Notes: a model not told the origin generated them from the sequence alone. A stretch of 64,000 nt of DNA from Hyphomicrobiales bacterium (GCA_003577315.1 QEVK01000006.1:1-64000); one strand, 5' to 3'; counted from the first letter of the stretch, positions 7,798-16,444 are shown. Translations and numbers: made by a program.

Positions 7798-9476
7798 CCG
7801 CGCTCACGGCAGACCGCGCCGCCCCGGCCGTGCGCAGGAGCCGCAGGAACAGGCTGGCGGCGATGCTGCCGGCCGTCGTCGTCGGCCTGCCGCTCATCCT
7901 GTTCGTGCTCTTTCCGCTGGCGCACATCCTGGGGCGCTCGTTCTCGACGCCCGACGGCTTCGGCCTCGCCAACTACGCCGCCATGCTCGGCAACGAGCGC
8001 TTCCTGCGCATCACCTGGAACTCCTTCGCCGTGACGCTGGTGAGCGCGGCGGTCGCCATCGTCATGGCCTACGCCTTCGCCTATGCGGTGCAGCGCTCGA
8101 CCATGCCGCTGCGCAACCTGTTCCGCATGATCGCCGTGCTGCCGCTGTTCGCGCCCTCGCTGGTGCAGGCGCAGGGGCTGGTGCTGCTGTTCGGCCGCAA
8201 CGGCCTGATCAACCGCAGCTTCGGCCTCGGCATCGACCTCTACGGCTACTGGGGCATCGTCATCGCCTCGGTGCTCTACGTCTTCCCCTATGCCTTCCTG
8301 ATCCTGTCGGCCGCGCTGGCGGTGGCCGACGCGCGCATCTACGAGAGCGCCGAGATGCTGGGCGCCAGCAAGTGGCGCGCCTTCCGCACCGTGACGCTGC
8401 CGGCCACCCGCTATGGCCTGGCGGCGGCGATCTTCGTCTGCTTCACGCTGGTCATCACCGATTTCGGCAACCCGATGGTCATCGGCGGCGACTACACGGT
8501 GCTGGCCTCCGAGGTCTACAACCAGGTCATCGGCCAGGCCAATTTCGAGATGGGCACCGTCATCGGCATGGTGCTCCTGATCCCCGCCGCCATCGCCGCG
8601 ATGGTGGAGAAGCGCGTCAGCGCCAAGCAGTACGCGCTGATCAGCGAGCATTCCAGGCCGCTGGTGCCGCAGAAGGACCGCCTGCGCGACCTCGCGCTCC
8701 TCGCCGTCGCGGTGCTGATCTCGGCGGCGATCCTGTCGATCGTGCTGGTGGTGGTGTTCGCCTCCTTCGTGCATCTGTGGCCCTACAGGATGACGTTCTC
8801 GCTGCGCCACTACGCCTTCGACGTGCAGAACGGCATCCAGCCCCTGTGGAACTCGATCTATGTCTCGGTGATGGCCGCCGGCATCGGCGTCGTGGCGGTG
8901 ACGGCGGCCGCCTATGTGATCGAGAAGTTCCCGTCGCCGGCCGCGCGCGGGCTCTACTTCCTGTCGATCCTGCCGGCCGCGGTGCCGGGCATGGTGCTGG
9001 GGCTGGGCTATATCCTGGCCTTCAACAGCCCGTCGAACCCGGTCTATGCGATCTACGGCACGCTCGTCATCATCGCCATCGCCAATGTCTACTACTACCA
9101 TGCCCACGGCTTCCTCATCTCGGGCACCAGCATCAAGCAGATCAGCGGCCGCTTCGACGAGGCGTCGGCCACGCTCGGCGGCAGCCGGCGGCAGACCTTC
9201 GCCAAGGTGACGCTGCCGCTGCTCTTCCCGACGCTGGTCGGCATCGCGGTGTTCTTCTTCATGCGCTCCATGGTCACGCTGTCGGCGGTGATCTTCCTGA
9301 TCACGCCGAACACGCAGGTCGCGGCAGTCTCGGTGCTCTACCTGCAGGACCGCGGCGCGACCAACCAGGCCGCCGCCTTCTCGGTCTGCATCATCGCCAC
9401 GATCATGGCGGTGCTGCTGGCGGTGCGCCTGCTGCTCAACGCCATGGGCCATCGCAACGTGTCGCTGATCCGCTGA
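7794..9476 (+). CDS. ABC importer permease with two fused membrane domains, 2-aminoethylphosphonate type
   Basis: A 560-residue membrane protein with two consecutive BPD_transp_1 domains, about residues 30-270 and 310-555. Each ends in an EAA-type loop ('ESAEMLGASKWRAFRTVTLP' and 'EASATLGGSRRQTFAKVTLP'). A single fused permease is the normal form in FbpB and PhnU/V-fused systems, so no second permease gene is expected. The start at 7794 overlaps the ATPase stop. No phosphonate-degrading enzyme (phosphonatase, PhnW/X/Y) lies in the window, so catabolism must be encoded elsewhere. Confidence 0.85.
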   Translation: MTALTADRAAPAVRRSRRNRLAAMLPAVVVGLPLILFVLFPLAHILGRSFSTPDGFGLANYAAMLGNERFLRITWNSFAVTLVSAAVAIVMAYAFAYAVQRSTMPLRNLFRMIAVLPLFAPSLVQAQGLVLLFGRNGLINRSFGLGIDLYGYWGIVIASVLYVFPYAFLILSAALAVADARIYESAEMLGASKWRAFRTVTLPATRYGLAAAIFVCFTLVITDFGNPMVIGGDYTVLASEVYNQVIGQANFEMGTVIGMVLLIPAAIAAMVEKRVSAKQYALISEHSRPLVPQKDRLRDLALLAVAVLISAAILSIVLVVVFASFVHLWPYRMTFSLRHYAFDVQNGIQPLWNSIYVSVMAAGIGVVAVTAAAYVIEKFPSPAARGLYFLSILPAAVPGMVLGLGYILAFNSPSNPVYAIYGTLVIIAIANVYYYHAHGFLISGTSIKQISGRFDEASATLGGSRRQTFAKVTLPLLFPTLVGIAVFFFMRSMVTLSAVIFLITPNTQVAAVSVLYLQDRGATNQAAAFSVCIIATIMAVLLAVRLLLNAMGHRNVSLIR

Positions 9477-9570
9477 AGGCGAGGGGAGCGGCCACCGCCG
9501 GCGCGCCATCCGCAAGGGCTTGCGGCGCGGTTCCCCCTGCGCGGCCCGCCGTGACGCCGGGCCTCGGCCG

Positions 9571-10812
9571 TCAGGCCGCGGCCGGCTTTCGCTCCTCCAT
9601 CCAGCGGCGATAGCGCCGGGCGCGGCAGCGGGCGTCGGCCTGCGAGACGACCAGCGCCCAGGCCGGCGACACGCCGGGTGCCGTTCGCCGCCGGCGGCTC
9701 ACGCGGGTCAACTGGTACTTGACGGCGGCCATGTGCGCCGACGAGGCGAGCTGCTTGTTCTTCCACGAGATGGGCTTGAGCGCCGGCACGTCCCGCCGGC
9801 CGAGCCGCCAGTTGCGGGGCAGGCCCGGCTCGATGGCGAGCGCGGTGGCGATGCCGGCCATGGCGACGCCGCTGTCGATGACCTGTTGCGCGACCTCGCG
9901 CCGGCGGATGCCGCCGGTGACCATCAGCGGCATGGTCGCTATCCTTGCGATGTCGCGGGCGAAGTCGAGGAAATAGGCCTCTCGCGCCAGCGTGCGTTCG
10001 TCCCGCGCCGCGCCCATCATCGCCGGCGCCTCGTAGCTGCCGCCCGAAAGCTCGACCAGGTCGACGCCGAGGGAGCCGAGCATCGCCACCACGGCCTGCG
10101 CGTCGTCGGCTGAGAAGCCGCCGCGCTGGAAATCGGCCGAATTGAGCTTGACGGCCACCGCGAAGCCCGGCGCGACGGCGGCGCGAATGCCGCGCACGAT
10201 GTCGATGAGCAGGCGTGCGCGGTTCTCGAGGCTGCCGCCCCAGCGGTCCTGCCGGCGGTTCGACAGCGGCGACAGGAACTGGCTCAGCAGATAGCCGTGC
10301 GCGGCATGGATCTCGACGCCGGTGAAGCCCGCCCGCTGTGCGAGCTGCGCCGTGGTCACGAAGCGACGCTCGACCTCGGCGATGTCGGCGGCCGTCATCT
10401 CCCGCGGCATCGGGAACTGGCGCGAGAGGGAGCCGATGTCTATCGCTATGGCCGACGGCGCCAGCGTCTCCTGGCCGAGCGAGGCCGGCATCTGGCGGCC
10501 GGGATGGTTGATCTGCATCCACACCTGCGCGCCGCGCGAGCGCCCGGCCTCGGCCCACGCCCGGAAGCGGTCGATATGGCGGTCGTCCTCCAGCACCACG
10601 CCGCCGGGCCCGGTCATGGCGCGGGCGTCGACCATGACGTTGCCGGTGACGATCAGCCCCGCCTCGCCCTCGGCCCAGGCCCGGTAGAGGCGCAGCAGCG
10701 CCTCGGACGGCGCGTGGTCGTCGTCGGCCATGTTCTCTTCCATCGCGGCCTTGGCGATGCGGTTCGGGATGACGGCGCCGTTGGGCAGCGCCAGCGGGGA
10801 AAACAGCGACAT
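9571..10812 (-). CDS. Old yellow enzyme family NADH:flavin oxidoreductase
   Basis: A 413-residue FMN TIM-barrel reductase. Seen are the N-terminal 'LFSPLALPNGAVIPNRIA', 'QINHPGRQ', the substrate-anion His pair in 'GVEIHAAHGYLLSQFLSP', 'RWGGSLENRARL' and 'VTGGIRRR'. It uses NAD(P)H to reduce activated C=C bonds of electrophiles. The ATG at 10812 directly precedes the family N-terminus; frame upstream to 10950 overlaps the promoter and is not coding. The promoter (10842-10872) has a 19-bp spacer with an internal dyad, the MerR-type arrangement, and the divergent gene is a MerR regulator. It probably acts in response to reactive carbonyl or enone compounds. Confidence 0.9.
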   Translation of the reverse strand: MSLFSPLALPNGAVIPNRIAKAAMEENMADDDHAPSEALLRLYRAWAEGEAGLIVTGNVMVDARAMTGPGGVVLEDDRHIDRFRAWAEAGRSRGAQVWMQINHPGRQMPASLGQETLAPSAIAIDIGSLSRQFPMPREMTAADIAEVERRFVTTAQLAQRAGFTGVEIHAAHGYLLSQFLSPLSNRRQDRWGGSLENRARLLIDIVRGIRAAVAPGFAVAVKLNSADFQRGGFSADDAQAVVAMLGSLGVDLVELSGGSYEAPAMMGAARDERTLAREAYFLDFARDIARIATMPLMVTGGIRRREVAQQVIDSGVAMAGIATALAIEPGLPRNWRLGRRDVPALKPISWKNKQLASSAHMAAVKYQLTRVSRRRRTAPGVSPAWALVVSQADARCRARRYRRWMEERKPAAA

Positions 10813-10841
10813 GAACGGTCTCCAGCAAAAGATCTGTTCAG

Positions 10842-10872
10842 ACCATAACCTTTGAGTTAAGTTGAGGGTCAA
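10842..10872 (-). promoter_or_regulatory. MerR-type promoter/operator of the old yellow enzyme gene
   Basis: On the minus strand TTGACC (10872-10867) and TATGGT (10847-10842) are separated by 19 bases containing an imperfect dyad. A 19-bp spacer is the hallmark of promoters activated by MerR-family DNA distortion. The same element, nearly base for base, lies upstream of the DJ-1-like gene at 12287-12317. Confidence 0.75.
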
Positions 10873-10900
10873 GCGTCTTTTTCGCGACGGAGTGACGGGC

Positions 10901-11386
10901 ATGAAGATCGGGGAACTGGCCAGGCGCAGCGGCCTCAGCCAGTCGCGCATCCGCTTCTACGAGAGCATCGGCCTGCTGAACACGGTCGAGCGCCGGCCGA
11001 ACGGCTACCGCACCTATCCGCCTGAGGCGGCGCTGGTGCTCGACCTGATCGCGACCGCGCAGAAGGCGGGCTTCAGCCTCGACGAGATCCGCGCCCTGCT
11101 GCCGCCCGATCTGGAGCGGTGGGAGCATGGCGCGCTGATCGAGGCGCTGCGCCGCAAGGTGGCGGACATCGAGGCGCTGGAGGCGCGGCTCGCGCACAGC
11201 AAGAGGCAACTCGTCGCGCTCGTCGCGGAGATCGAGGCCAGGCCCGACGACATCGACTGCGCCGCCAACGCGCGCAGGGTGCTGTCGCGGGTGCTGGGCG
11301 ATGGGGTGGAAAGCCCGGCCCTGGCGACCGGCGACGTCAGGCTGCTCGGCAAGACGGGCCGGCGACGTGCGGTCAGGGCCGGCTAG
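10901..11386 (+). CDS. MerR family transcriptional regulator
   Basis: A 161-residue MerR protein: winged helix-turn-helix 'KIGELARRSGLSQSRIRFYE', wing 'RRPNGYRTYPPEA', then a long dimerisation coiled coil to about residue 125 and a short C-terminal tail. Only one cysteine is visible ('IDCAAN'), so a metal site or SoxR-type iron-sulfur cluster is unlikely; an organic electrophile is a more plausible signal. The ATG at 10901 gives the exact family N-terminus. The gene is divergent from the old yellow enzyme gene and convergent with the DJ-1-like gene, and both of those carry matching 19-bp-spacer promoters. Its TAG stop is the first base triplet of a dispersed repeat. Confidence 0.9.
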   Translation: MKIGELARRSGLSQSRIRFYESIGLLNTVERRPNGYRTYPPEAALVLDLIATAQKAGFSLDEIRALLPPDLERWEHGALIEALRRKVADIEALEARLAHSKRQLVALVAEIEARPDDIDCAANARRVLSRVLGDGVESPALATGDVRLLGKTGRRRAVRAG

Positions 11387-11486
11387 GGCATTTTGCAGTC
11401 AAGTGGACTCGCTTGACGTCGCATGAATGCGGCTGAAACGAACGGATAGAGCGGCAGCACGGACTTGTCCGGGCGTCCGCCGCTCT
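11384..11486 (+). repeat. Dispersed two-hairpin repeat, copy A
   Basis: This 103-base element begins at the MerR TAG stop and is matched over its whole length by 32678-32780, with about nine differences by eye. It contains TCAAGTG-GACT-CGCTTGA (hairpin 1) and AGAGCGGC...GCCGCTCT (hairpin 2, enclosing a CCGG-rich inner stem). The 'GATAGAGCGG' stretch resembles a repeat common in rhizobial intergenic regions. It may end transcription between the convergent MerR and DJ-1-like genes. Confidence 0.85.
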
Positions 11487-11506
11487 GGACGGCCCGGCGC
11501 CCGCCG

Positions 11507-12190
11507 TCACAGGAGGGCCGCCACCTTCCTCGCCGTCGCCTTGGCCGAGAACGGGTTCTGGCCCGTCACCAGCCGCCCGTCCGCGACGACATGGGGGGCA
11601 AACGGCAGCAGGGCCTTCTCGTAGCGCGACCCGCGCCGCTTCATCTCTTCCTCGGCATTGTAGGGCATCTTCTTCGCGACCCCGGCCAGGACTTCCTCGG
11701 TCCACGAAAAGCCCGTGACCCGCCTGCCGGCAACCAGCGGCGTCCCGTCCGCCAACGTCGTGTTCAGCAGGCCGCAATAGCCGTGGCAGACCGATGAGAC
11801 GATGCCGCCGCGCTCCCAGATGGCCTGCGTGATCCGTTGCAATCCTTCGCTATCGGGAAAGTCCCACATGACGGCATGGCCACCGGTGAAATAGATCGCG
11901 TCGTAGTCCGCCGGGTCGATCCCGTCGGGCCGGGCGGTCGAGGCGAGGAGCGCCATGCGCCCCTCGTCGGCCAGCCACGCCCTGGCGGAAGCGTCCAGCA
12001 GCGGCCATTTGAGGGCGCGCGGCTCCAGCGGCGAGGCGCCGCCCTTCGGGCTGACGATGCGCTGCTCATACCCCTTCGCGGCGAAGACGTCCCAGGCATG
12101 CGTCAGTTCCGACAGCCACAGCCCGGTCGGCTCGGACGGATCGGCATAGTGCGCGACGTTGGTGACGACATGGAGAACGCGCTTGCTCAT
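11507..12190 (-). CDS. DJ-1/PfpI superfamily protein (Hsp31/glyoxalase III-like)
   Basis: A 227-residue class-I glutamine-amidotransferase-fold protein. The nucleophile elbow is 'SSVCHGYCG' (Cys135, His136), with Glu in 'LWLSELTHAWD' near residue 28 as the acidic partner and 'DYDAIYFTGGHAVMWD' lining the pocket. This Cys-His-Glu arrangement is that of the Hsp31/HchA branch, whose members detoxify methylglyoxal or act as chaperones. Its promoter (12287-12317) is nearly identical to that of the old yellow enzyme gene, so both are likely MerR targets in one electrophile-defence response. The exact activity is inferred from family. Confidence 0.85.
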   Translation of the reverse strand: MSKRVLHVVTNVAHYADPSEPTGLWLSELTHAWDVFAAKGYEQRIVSPKGGASPLEPRALKWPLLDASARAWLADEGRMALLASTARPDGIDPADYDAIYFTGGHAVMWDFPDSEGLQRITQAIWERGGIVSSVCHGYCGLLNTTLADGTPLVAGRRVTGFSWTEEVLAGVAKKMPYNAEEEMKRRGSRYEKALLPFAPHVVADGRLVTGQNPFSAKATARKVAALL

Positions 12191-12286
12191 TCTTCGGGAC
12201 CTTCTCTTGTGCCGCCCTCTTGTGCCGTCCGGGGCCGGGCGACCTCCAGGGTGGAATGTCGGGCGAAGCCGCCCTCCCGGTATGGA

Positions 12287-12317
12287 GCCATAACCTTGAA
12301 GTGAAGTTCAGGGTCAA
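12287..12317 (-). promoter_or_regulatory. MerR-type promoter/operator of the DJ-1-like gene
   Basis: On the minus strand TTGACC (12317-12312) and TATGGC (12292-12287) are 19 bases apart. The 19-base spacer differs from that at 10848-10866 at only a few positions, and the dyad is better here (CTTGAA...TTCAGG on the plus strand). The gene starts about 100 bases downstream. Confidence 0.75.
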
Positions 12318-12420
12318 GCCGTTTCCGGCGCGCCTCCTTCGACGTCGAGCGGCTCGAACGCCGGAGCTGGCATCCGGCGCCGCGGATTTCCCGCGACGCC
12401 GCTCGCGGCTGCGGCCGCGT

Positions 12421-12699
12421 TCAGTGAATGGAGATGATGCCGTCCACGGCACGCCACTCCGAGGGCTTGATGAGGTTGTGGTGGGCGACGCGCACCAGAT
12501 GCAGCGGACCGTCCAACTCGCGCATCCAGTAGTCGAGGAACCCGCGCAGCTCCGGGAACTCCGGGGCAAGGTCGTATTCCTGCCAGATATAGAGCTGGAG
12601 CAGGCCCGGATGGTCCGGCATGCGGTAGTGGATTTCGGCGGTGGTCAAGCCGTAGCCCTGCATCTGCAGGCGGAAATCGCGGCTGACTTCTGTGACCAT
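12421..12699 (-). CDS. Usg family protein
   Basis: A 92-residue protein matching Usg, a small alphaproteobacterial protein of unknown function first noted near tryptophan genes: 'GYGLTTAEIHYRMPDHP', 'WQEYDLAPEFPEL' and 'HHNLIKPSEWRAVDG'. The ATG at 12699 follows GGAGG. The longer frame to 12810 has no support. No trp genes are nearby, so the context gives no functional clue. Confidence 0.85.
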   Translation of the reverse strand: MVTEVSRDFRLQMQGYGLTTAEIHYRMPDHPGLLQLYIWQEYDLAPEFPELRGFLDYWMRELDGPLHLVRVAHHNLIKPSEWRAVDGIISIH

Positions 12700-13250
12700 G
12701 GATATGCCTCCTTCACGTTGCCTGGCCCGGCCGGTCACCGACATCCTCCTTCCCACTCCACGCTCGCACCCTTCCGGCCGGTGCGCACGCAAGGCCGCCC
12801 CGGCCGGCATGCGCTACTCTGGAATTGTGGTCGATCGGCTGCGGATTTCAAGCCCATGCGGCAGGCCGGAACGTGAATTTCCTCGCGATTTCATGGCACT
12901 AGCAGCCGCGATGTGCGAGTGCCAGAACTTTGCGGCATCCCTTGAGACGGCGGGATCGTGCGACCGGCGAGGCATCGGGCATTTTCCCGGGAACAATCCT
13001 CGCCGGCGGCGGTTTGGTGGGTGTTGGACACCCCGCCCTTCATTCCCGGGATGTCCCTCACGCGGAAAAGGTCTCCCAGGCGCGTTCCCTTGGCCGGCCC
13101 CGAAGGGGTCGGCCTCTCCTTTGGCCGAACCCGGCGTTCCGGGAAGAGCCCCTCCCGTCTCCTCGAAAAAAGTTGCCCCGGCGCCGCGCCGAGACGGATC
13201 GCTTCGGGATGCGTTGCGTTCTGTTTCGTCACGATGCTGTGGAGGACAGG
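12700..13250. other. 551-base intergenic region
   Basis: Open frames here have no ribosome sites and show no recognisable protein similarity. I see no tRNA, repeat or clear promoter. It presumably carries the promoters of the divergent usg and of the gene at 13251. Confidence 0.5.
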
Positions 13251-13559
13251 ATGAACGTCGCCAATCTCCAGATCGAAGGCCTCGTCATGGCCCTTGCCTC
13301 GCTGAACAATGCGCTCGTCAACAAGGGCATCCTTTCGGCCGACGAGCTCGACCTCGCGCTCGCCAAGGCCGAAGCCGCGATGACAGGCGAGGAGCGCCTT
13401 CAGGAGGATCTGCCGCCGTCGAACCGCGACGCCGTGTGCTTCCCCATCCGGCTCCTGCGGCTCGCCAACCGTTCTGCCGACGAGACCGATATCTGCGCCT
13501 TCTCGGAGCTGGCGAGAATGGTCGGCCAGACGAAGCACTCCTACAACGACCAGATGTAG
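13251..13559 (+). CDS. Hypothetical protein, 102 residues
   Basis: The ATG at 13251 has a strong GGAGGACAGG site. The product is soluble, acidic and largely helical ('LVMALASLNNALVNKGIL' then 'ADELDLALAKAEAAMTG'), with a second half 'PIRLLRLANRSAD'. I do not recognise a named family. The first half, asking whether components start 'from a later version', resembles small helical proteins annotated as hypothetical in rhizobia. No membrane segment or signal peptide is present. The next gene lies 129 bases downstream on the same strand. Confidence 0.65.
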   Translation: MNVANLQIEGLVMALASLNNALVNKGILSADELDLALAKAEAAMTGEERLQEDLPPSNRDAVCFPIRLLRLANRSADETDICAFSELARMVGQTKHSYNDQM

Positions 13560-13688
13560 GCCCAGAGCAGGCCAGATGCAGGCAACGACCGCACGCAGAC
13601 ACCGAGCGCCTGTCGCGTCGGGAGAAACAAATGCGCCGTTCGCGTGTTGGATAGTCATGTGCAACCTCCCGATCTCACCGAAGGACTC

Positions 13689-14168
13689 ATGACCATCTTC
13701 ATCTCGACCAGGCCGGACCGTATCCATCTTGTCGCGCCCGTCGCGCTCCTCCTCGCTTGCGCGCCGGACATCGCGCTGCTGGCGCAGGGGCTCGACGCCG
13801 AGGGCGCCATCGAAACCATCGTCGGCTCGCAGGTGGAGACCGCGGAGGAGGCGATAGCGACGGACGAGAAACGCATCATCGCCGCGATCGAAAACAGCTC
13901 CGCCAACGCCGCGGAGGTTCGCAAGCGCTTCACGGTCGACAATGTCAGGATCGTCTTCCTGCCCGATCTCGAGGAGAAGGGCGCGGCGGTCAAGGCAAAG
14001 ATAGAGGAAGCCGGCAGCGGGATCGCCGCCCTGCGCGAGGCGATCCAGGGCAGCGCGATCTTCTATCACGCCATCGATTCGCGCTCCGTGCTGCTCGACG
14101 ACATCATCGCCGTCGAGTTCGGCGAGAAGAACGACGTGACGATCCTGGTCGCCGGGCGGGAGCCCTGA
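13689..14168 (+). CDS. Hypothetical exported protein, probable lipoprotein
   Basis: A 159-residue protein from the ATG at 13689, where AAGGA lies only five bases upstream; the frame extends back to 13644. The N-terminus has a basic start, a hydrophobic core 'HLVAPVALLLACAPDIALLA' and a lipobox-like LLAC (Cys24), so it may be a lipoprotein. The mature part is rich in Ala/Glu and predicted helical ('ETAEEAIATDEKRIIAAIEN'), with an ordered end 'DIIAVEFGEKNDVTILV'. No family was recognised. Confidence 0.6.
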   Translation: MTIFISTRPDRIHLVAPVALLLACAPDIALLAQGLDAEGAIETIVGSQVETAEEAIATDEKRIIAAIENSSANAAEVRKRFTVDNVRIVFLPDLEEKGAAVKAKIEEAGSGIAALREAIQGSAIFYHAIDSRSVLLDDIIAVEFGEKNDVTILVAGREP

Positions 14169-14246
14169 CGGGGGAACGGCGACGGACGACCGGCCTTCCT
14201 TCCGCGGCGGACGCCGGTTCCGCTCCCGTGCGGCAAGGAGCAGGGT

Positions 14247-14447
14247 TCAGTGAGCCGGTTCCACGGGCCGAACCGAAGTGCCGGCCTTGGCCGGCCTGCC
14301 GCTGTGGCGATGGATGATGGCGATCGCCCGTTGCTCCCGCTCGAACGGGCTTTCCCCCGGCCTGTCGCCGCGCTTCAGTTCCTCGTACATCTGTTCGACC
14401 TCGCAGGGCCTGAAGACGCCATTGGCGCCGTGCTTGTCGCTTCGCAT
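14247..14447 (-). CDS. Small hypothetical protein, 66 residues
   Basis: The ATG at 14447 follows GGAGGAGCCCGCC, a strong ribosome site. The product is charged and soluble: 'EVEQMYEELKRGDRPGESPF' followed by 'REQRAIAIIHRHSGRPA'. It has no membrane segment. The family is not recognised, and the start signal is the main support for it being a real gene. Confidence 0.6.
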   Translation of the reverse strand: MRSDKHGANGVFRPCEVEQMYEELKRGDRPGESPFEREQRAIAIIHRHSGRPAKAGTSVRPVEPAH

Positions 14448-14665
14448 GGCGGGCTCCTCCGGGTATCGGGAAAGAAGGCGCGAATGATGGCATCCGCACC
14501 GGGCGGAAGTGAGCCCTTTCGTCGGGCGGCCACGAAAGTGAACTATATTTCAGCGCCGTCACATCGGGTGAGGGCGACCCCTTCCTTCCCCGCGATGAAG
14601 CGATGCCGCTGCCGGTCCTGTCGCACGACGTCCATCGTTCGGGGCCGGGAAGGATCGGGACGGCT

Positions 14666-16096
14666 TCAGGAGCGCGCCGTGGCGAAATAGATGCGCCGCC
14701 TGCCGCCCTTCAGGTCCTGCTCGTCCTTGATGTCGAAATGCGTCGCCAGCAGGTCCTCGAAGATCTCGGGGTGATAGTCGTCATACTGGTCCTCGCGGTT
14801 GGCCAGCAGGGCCTGGACCATCTCGTCGTCGCGCCCGACGAACTCGATGATCAGCGAGGTTCCCAGCCCCGCCAGCCAGCGGACGAAGTCGGCGAGCGGA
14901 ATGTTCGCCGAGATCACGATATGGTGGATGAGGGCGAGGCACAGCGTCAGTTCCGGCCGTCCGCGCTCGGCCAGCCCCTTCCTTTCCGTTCCCAGCCAGC
15001 CCTGGTTGGGCGAGGGGTCGCAGAGGTCGACGACCAGCGGCAGGATCGATCCCGGGTCGCCGGCGGCCTTCTGTTGCTGATAGAGATGCTCGACCGCCAT
15101 CCAGTCGCCGTCCATGGCGACGACGTAGTCGGCGTGGTCGGCCACGATGCGCGAGAAGGTGCCGGTGTTGCAGCCCAGATCCCAGGCGAGCTTCCAGCGC
15201 CTGTGGCCGGCGGCCTTGCCGACGAACTCGACCTTGCGGCGGAACTCCGCCTCCTCGTAGGAATGGGTGCGGTCGTAGTCGGACCATTGCGTGCGCATGC
15301 GCGGCGGCGAGAGCCTTGCGACCAGCCCGCCGAGCTTGTCCACGTTGCGCAGGATCATCGACTTGTCGAAGCCGGCCCGGGCCAGCTTGGCGCGCACGTT
15401 GCCGGCGCCCGCCGAGTAGCGCCGCTGCAACGCGCTCTGCGCGGCGACATGCAGCAGCACGCCCGGGCGCAGCAGGTCGCGCGCCGACATCAGGCGGCGC
15501 ATCTGGTCGGCCTCCACGCCATCGAGGCGGCCGCGCAGCCATGGCCTGAAGTCGATGCCCTTGTAGGCCTGCAACATCAGCGGATAGAGGAACAGCTCGC
15601 AGAACTGCCGGTAGCCCACCCAGGGCTCGCCCGGCTCCAGCGGCTCGAAGGACGCAACGTCGATGAAGGTCGGCCGCGCTCCGAACCACTGGACGTTGTA
15701 GGCCGACGAGTCCTTCAGGATCATGTCGGCGCCGAGCGCCTGCCGCATCAGGTCGAGGTGCAGCAGCGCCGCGTCCTTCAGCATCCCGAACGGCCATTCG
15801 TAGGGATAGGAGACGAAGGGGACGCGCGCATGCTCCAGGATGCCCGGCCCCAGCCCGCCTTCGGAGGGCGTGGCCTCCCACGTGTCGACGATGCGGCCAT
15901 CGGCGCGGCAGGCCCCGAAGAAGGAAGCGTCGCGCAGCAGCTTCCAGTTTTCCTGCGCCCGCGCGCCCAGTCGCCTGAAAACGCGCCCGTCCCTGTAGAA
16001 GACGGACCCGTTCCGGTCGCGGTAGGAGCCGGGCTCCGGCTCGATCGGGGGATGATGGCCCAGCTCCGCCGCCGGCGGCGATGTGGTCTCGTTCAC
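14666..16096 (-). CDS. Class I SAM-dependent methyltransferase (NoeA-like)
   Basis: A 476-residue protein with an N-terminal region of about 300 residues ('RDGRVFRRLGARAQENW', 'FVSYPYEWPFGMLKDAALL', 'GARPTFIDVASFEPLEPG') and a C-terminal Rossmann methyltransferase domain with motif I 'WDLGCNTGTFSRI' (about 305-317) and an acidic 'AMDGDW'. This two-part layout occurs in proteins annotated as nodulation protein NoeA-like methyltransferases. The GTG at 16096 overlaps the upstream small gene's stop in GTGA, which fixes the start; open frame further upstream is a shadow. It is co-transcribed with that gene and divergent from a sulfatase-like gene across a Pho box. The substrate, perhaps a surface glycan or lipid, is unknown. 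Confidence 0.8.
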   Translation of the reverse strand: MNETTSPPAAELGHHPPIEPEPGSYRDRNGSVFYRDGRVFRRLGARAQENWKLLRDASFFGACRADGRIVDTWEATPSEGGLGPGILEHARVPFVSYPYEWPFGMLKDAALLHLDLMRQALGADMILKDSSAYNVQWFGARPTFIDVASFEPLEPGEPWVGYRQFCELFLYPLMLQAYKGIDFRPWLRGRLDGVEADQMRRLMSARDLLRPGVLLHVAAQSALQRRYSAGAGNVRAKLARAGFDKSMILRNVDKLGGLVARLSPPRMRTQWSDYDRTHSYEEAEFRRKVEFVGKAAGHRRWKLAWDLGCNTGTFSRIVADHADYVVAMDGDWMAVEHLYQQQKAAGDPGSILPLVVDLCDPSPNQGWLGTERKGLAERGRPELTLCLALIHHIVISANIPLADFVRWLAGLGTSLIIEFVGRDDEMVQALLANREDQYDDYHPEIFEDLLATHFDIKDEQDLKGGRRRIYFATARS

Positions 16097-16362
16097 CTGT
16101 CGACCCGCGCCCGCCCTTGCGGGGTGTTGCGCGCCTGCGCTTCGGTCGCGTCCGTCTTGGACTTCACGCCGAGCAAGGCGAGGAGCCTGTACCAGTAGAG
16201 CTTGCCGGCTATGGCCAGCCCCGCCATGCCCCCGAGCAGGAGTTGCAGGATCATGCTGCCCGTCCCGCCATCGAGATAGGCATGGGCGCCGGTTGCGGAC
16301 ATCCCGAGGAACAGCCCCGACAGGAAAACGGGGAACGGCAGGGATCGAAGGTTGACGTGCAT
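16093..16362 (-). CDS. Small membrane protein of the 'YLDxGTGSMI' type
   Basis: An 89-residue protein with an N-terminal signal or membrane helix ('FPVFLSGLFLGMSATGAHA'), the conserved 'AYLDGGTGSMILQLLLGG', a second helix 'LAIAGKLYWYRLLALLG' and a charged tail. Proteins with this motif are common beside sulfatase-like and methyltransferase genes in polysaccharide or nodulation-related loci; their biochemical role is unknown. It is the promoter-proximal gene of the minus-strand unit facing the Pho box and overlaps the methyltransferase start by four bases. Confidence 0.75.
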   Translation of the reverse strand: MHVNLRSLPFPVFLSGLFLGMSATGAHAYLDGGTGSMILQLLLGGMAGLAIAGKLYWYRLLALLGVKSKTDATEAQARNTPQGRARVDR

Positions 16363-16444
16363 GGCGGAAACCTTTCGTTTGCCTGCTGGCGCGGGAAAGC
16401 GCCTGGGGTCGACGATGGGTCAACGATCCGGCCGCCGGAACGAT

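Noticed and set aside
5559-9515. Very long antisense open frames (480, 383 and 623 codons) opposite the phosphonate-type importer
   Set aside because: They mirror high-GC third-position codons of the real genes, have Arg/Gly/His-rich composition without domains, and lack ribosome sites. The same holds for the 1158-codon frame at 38905-42381, the 858-codon frame at 43691-46267 and the 1080-codon frame at 49169-52411.
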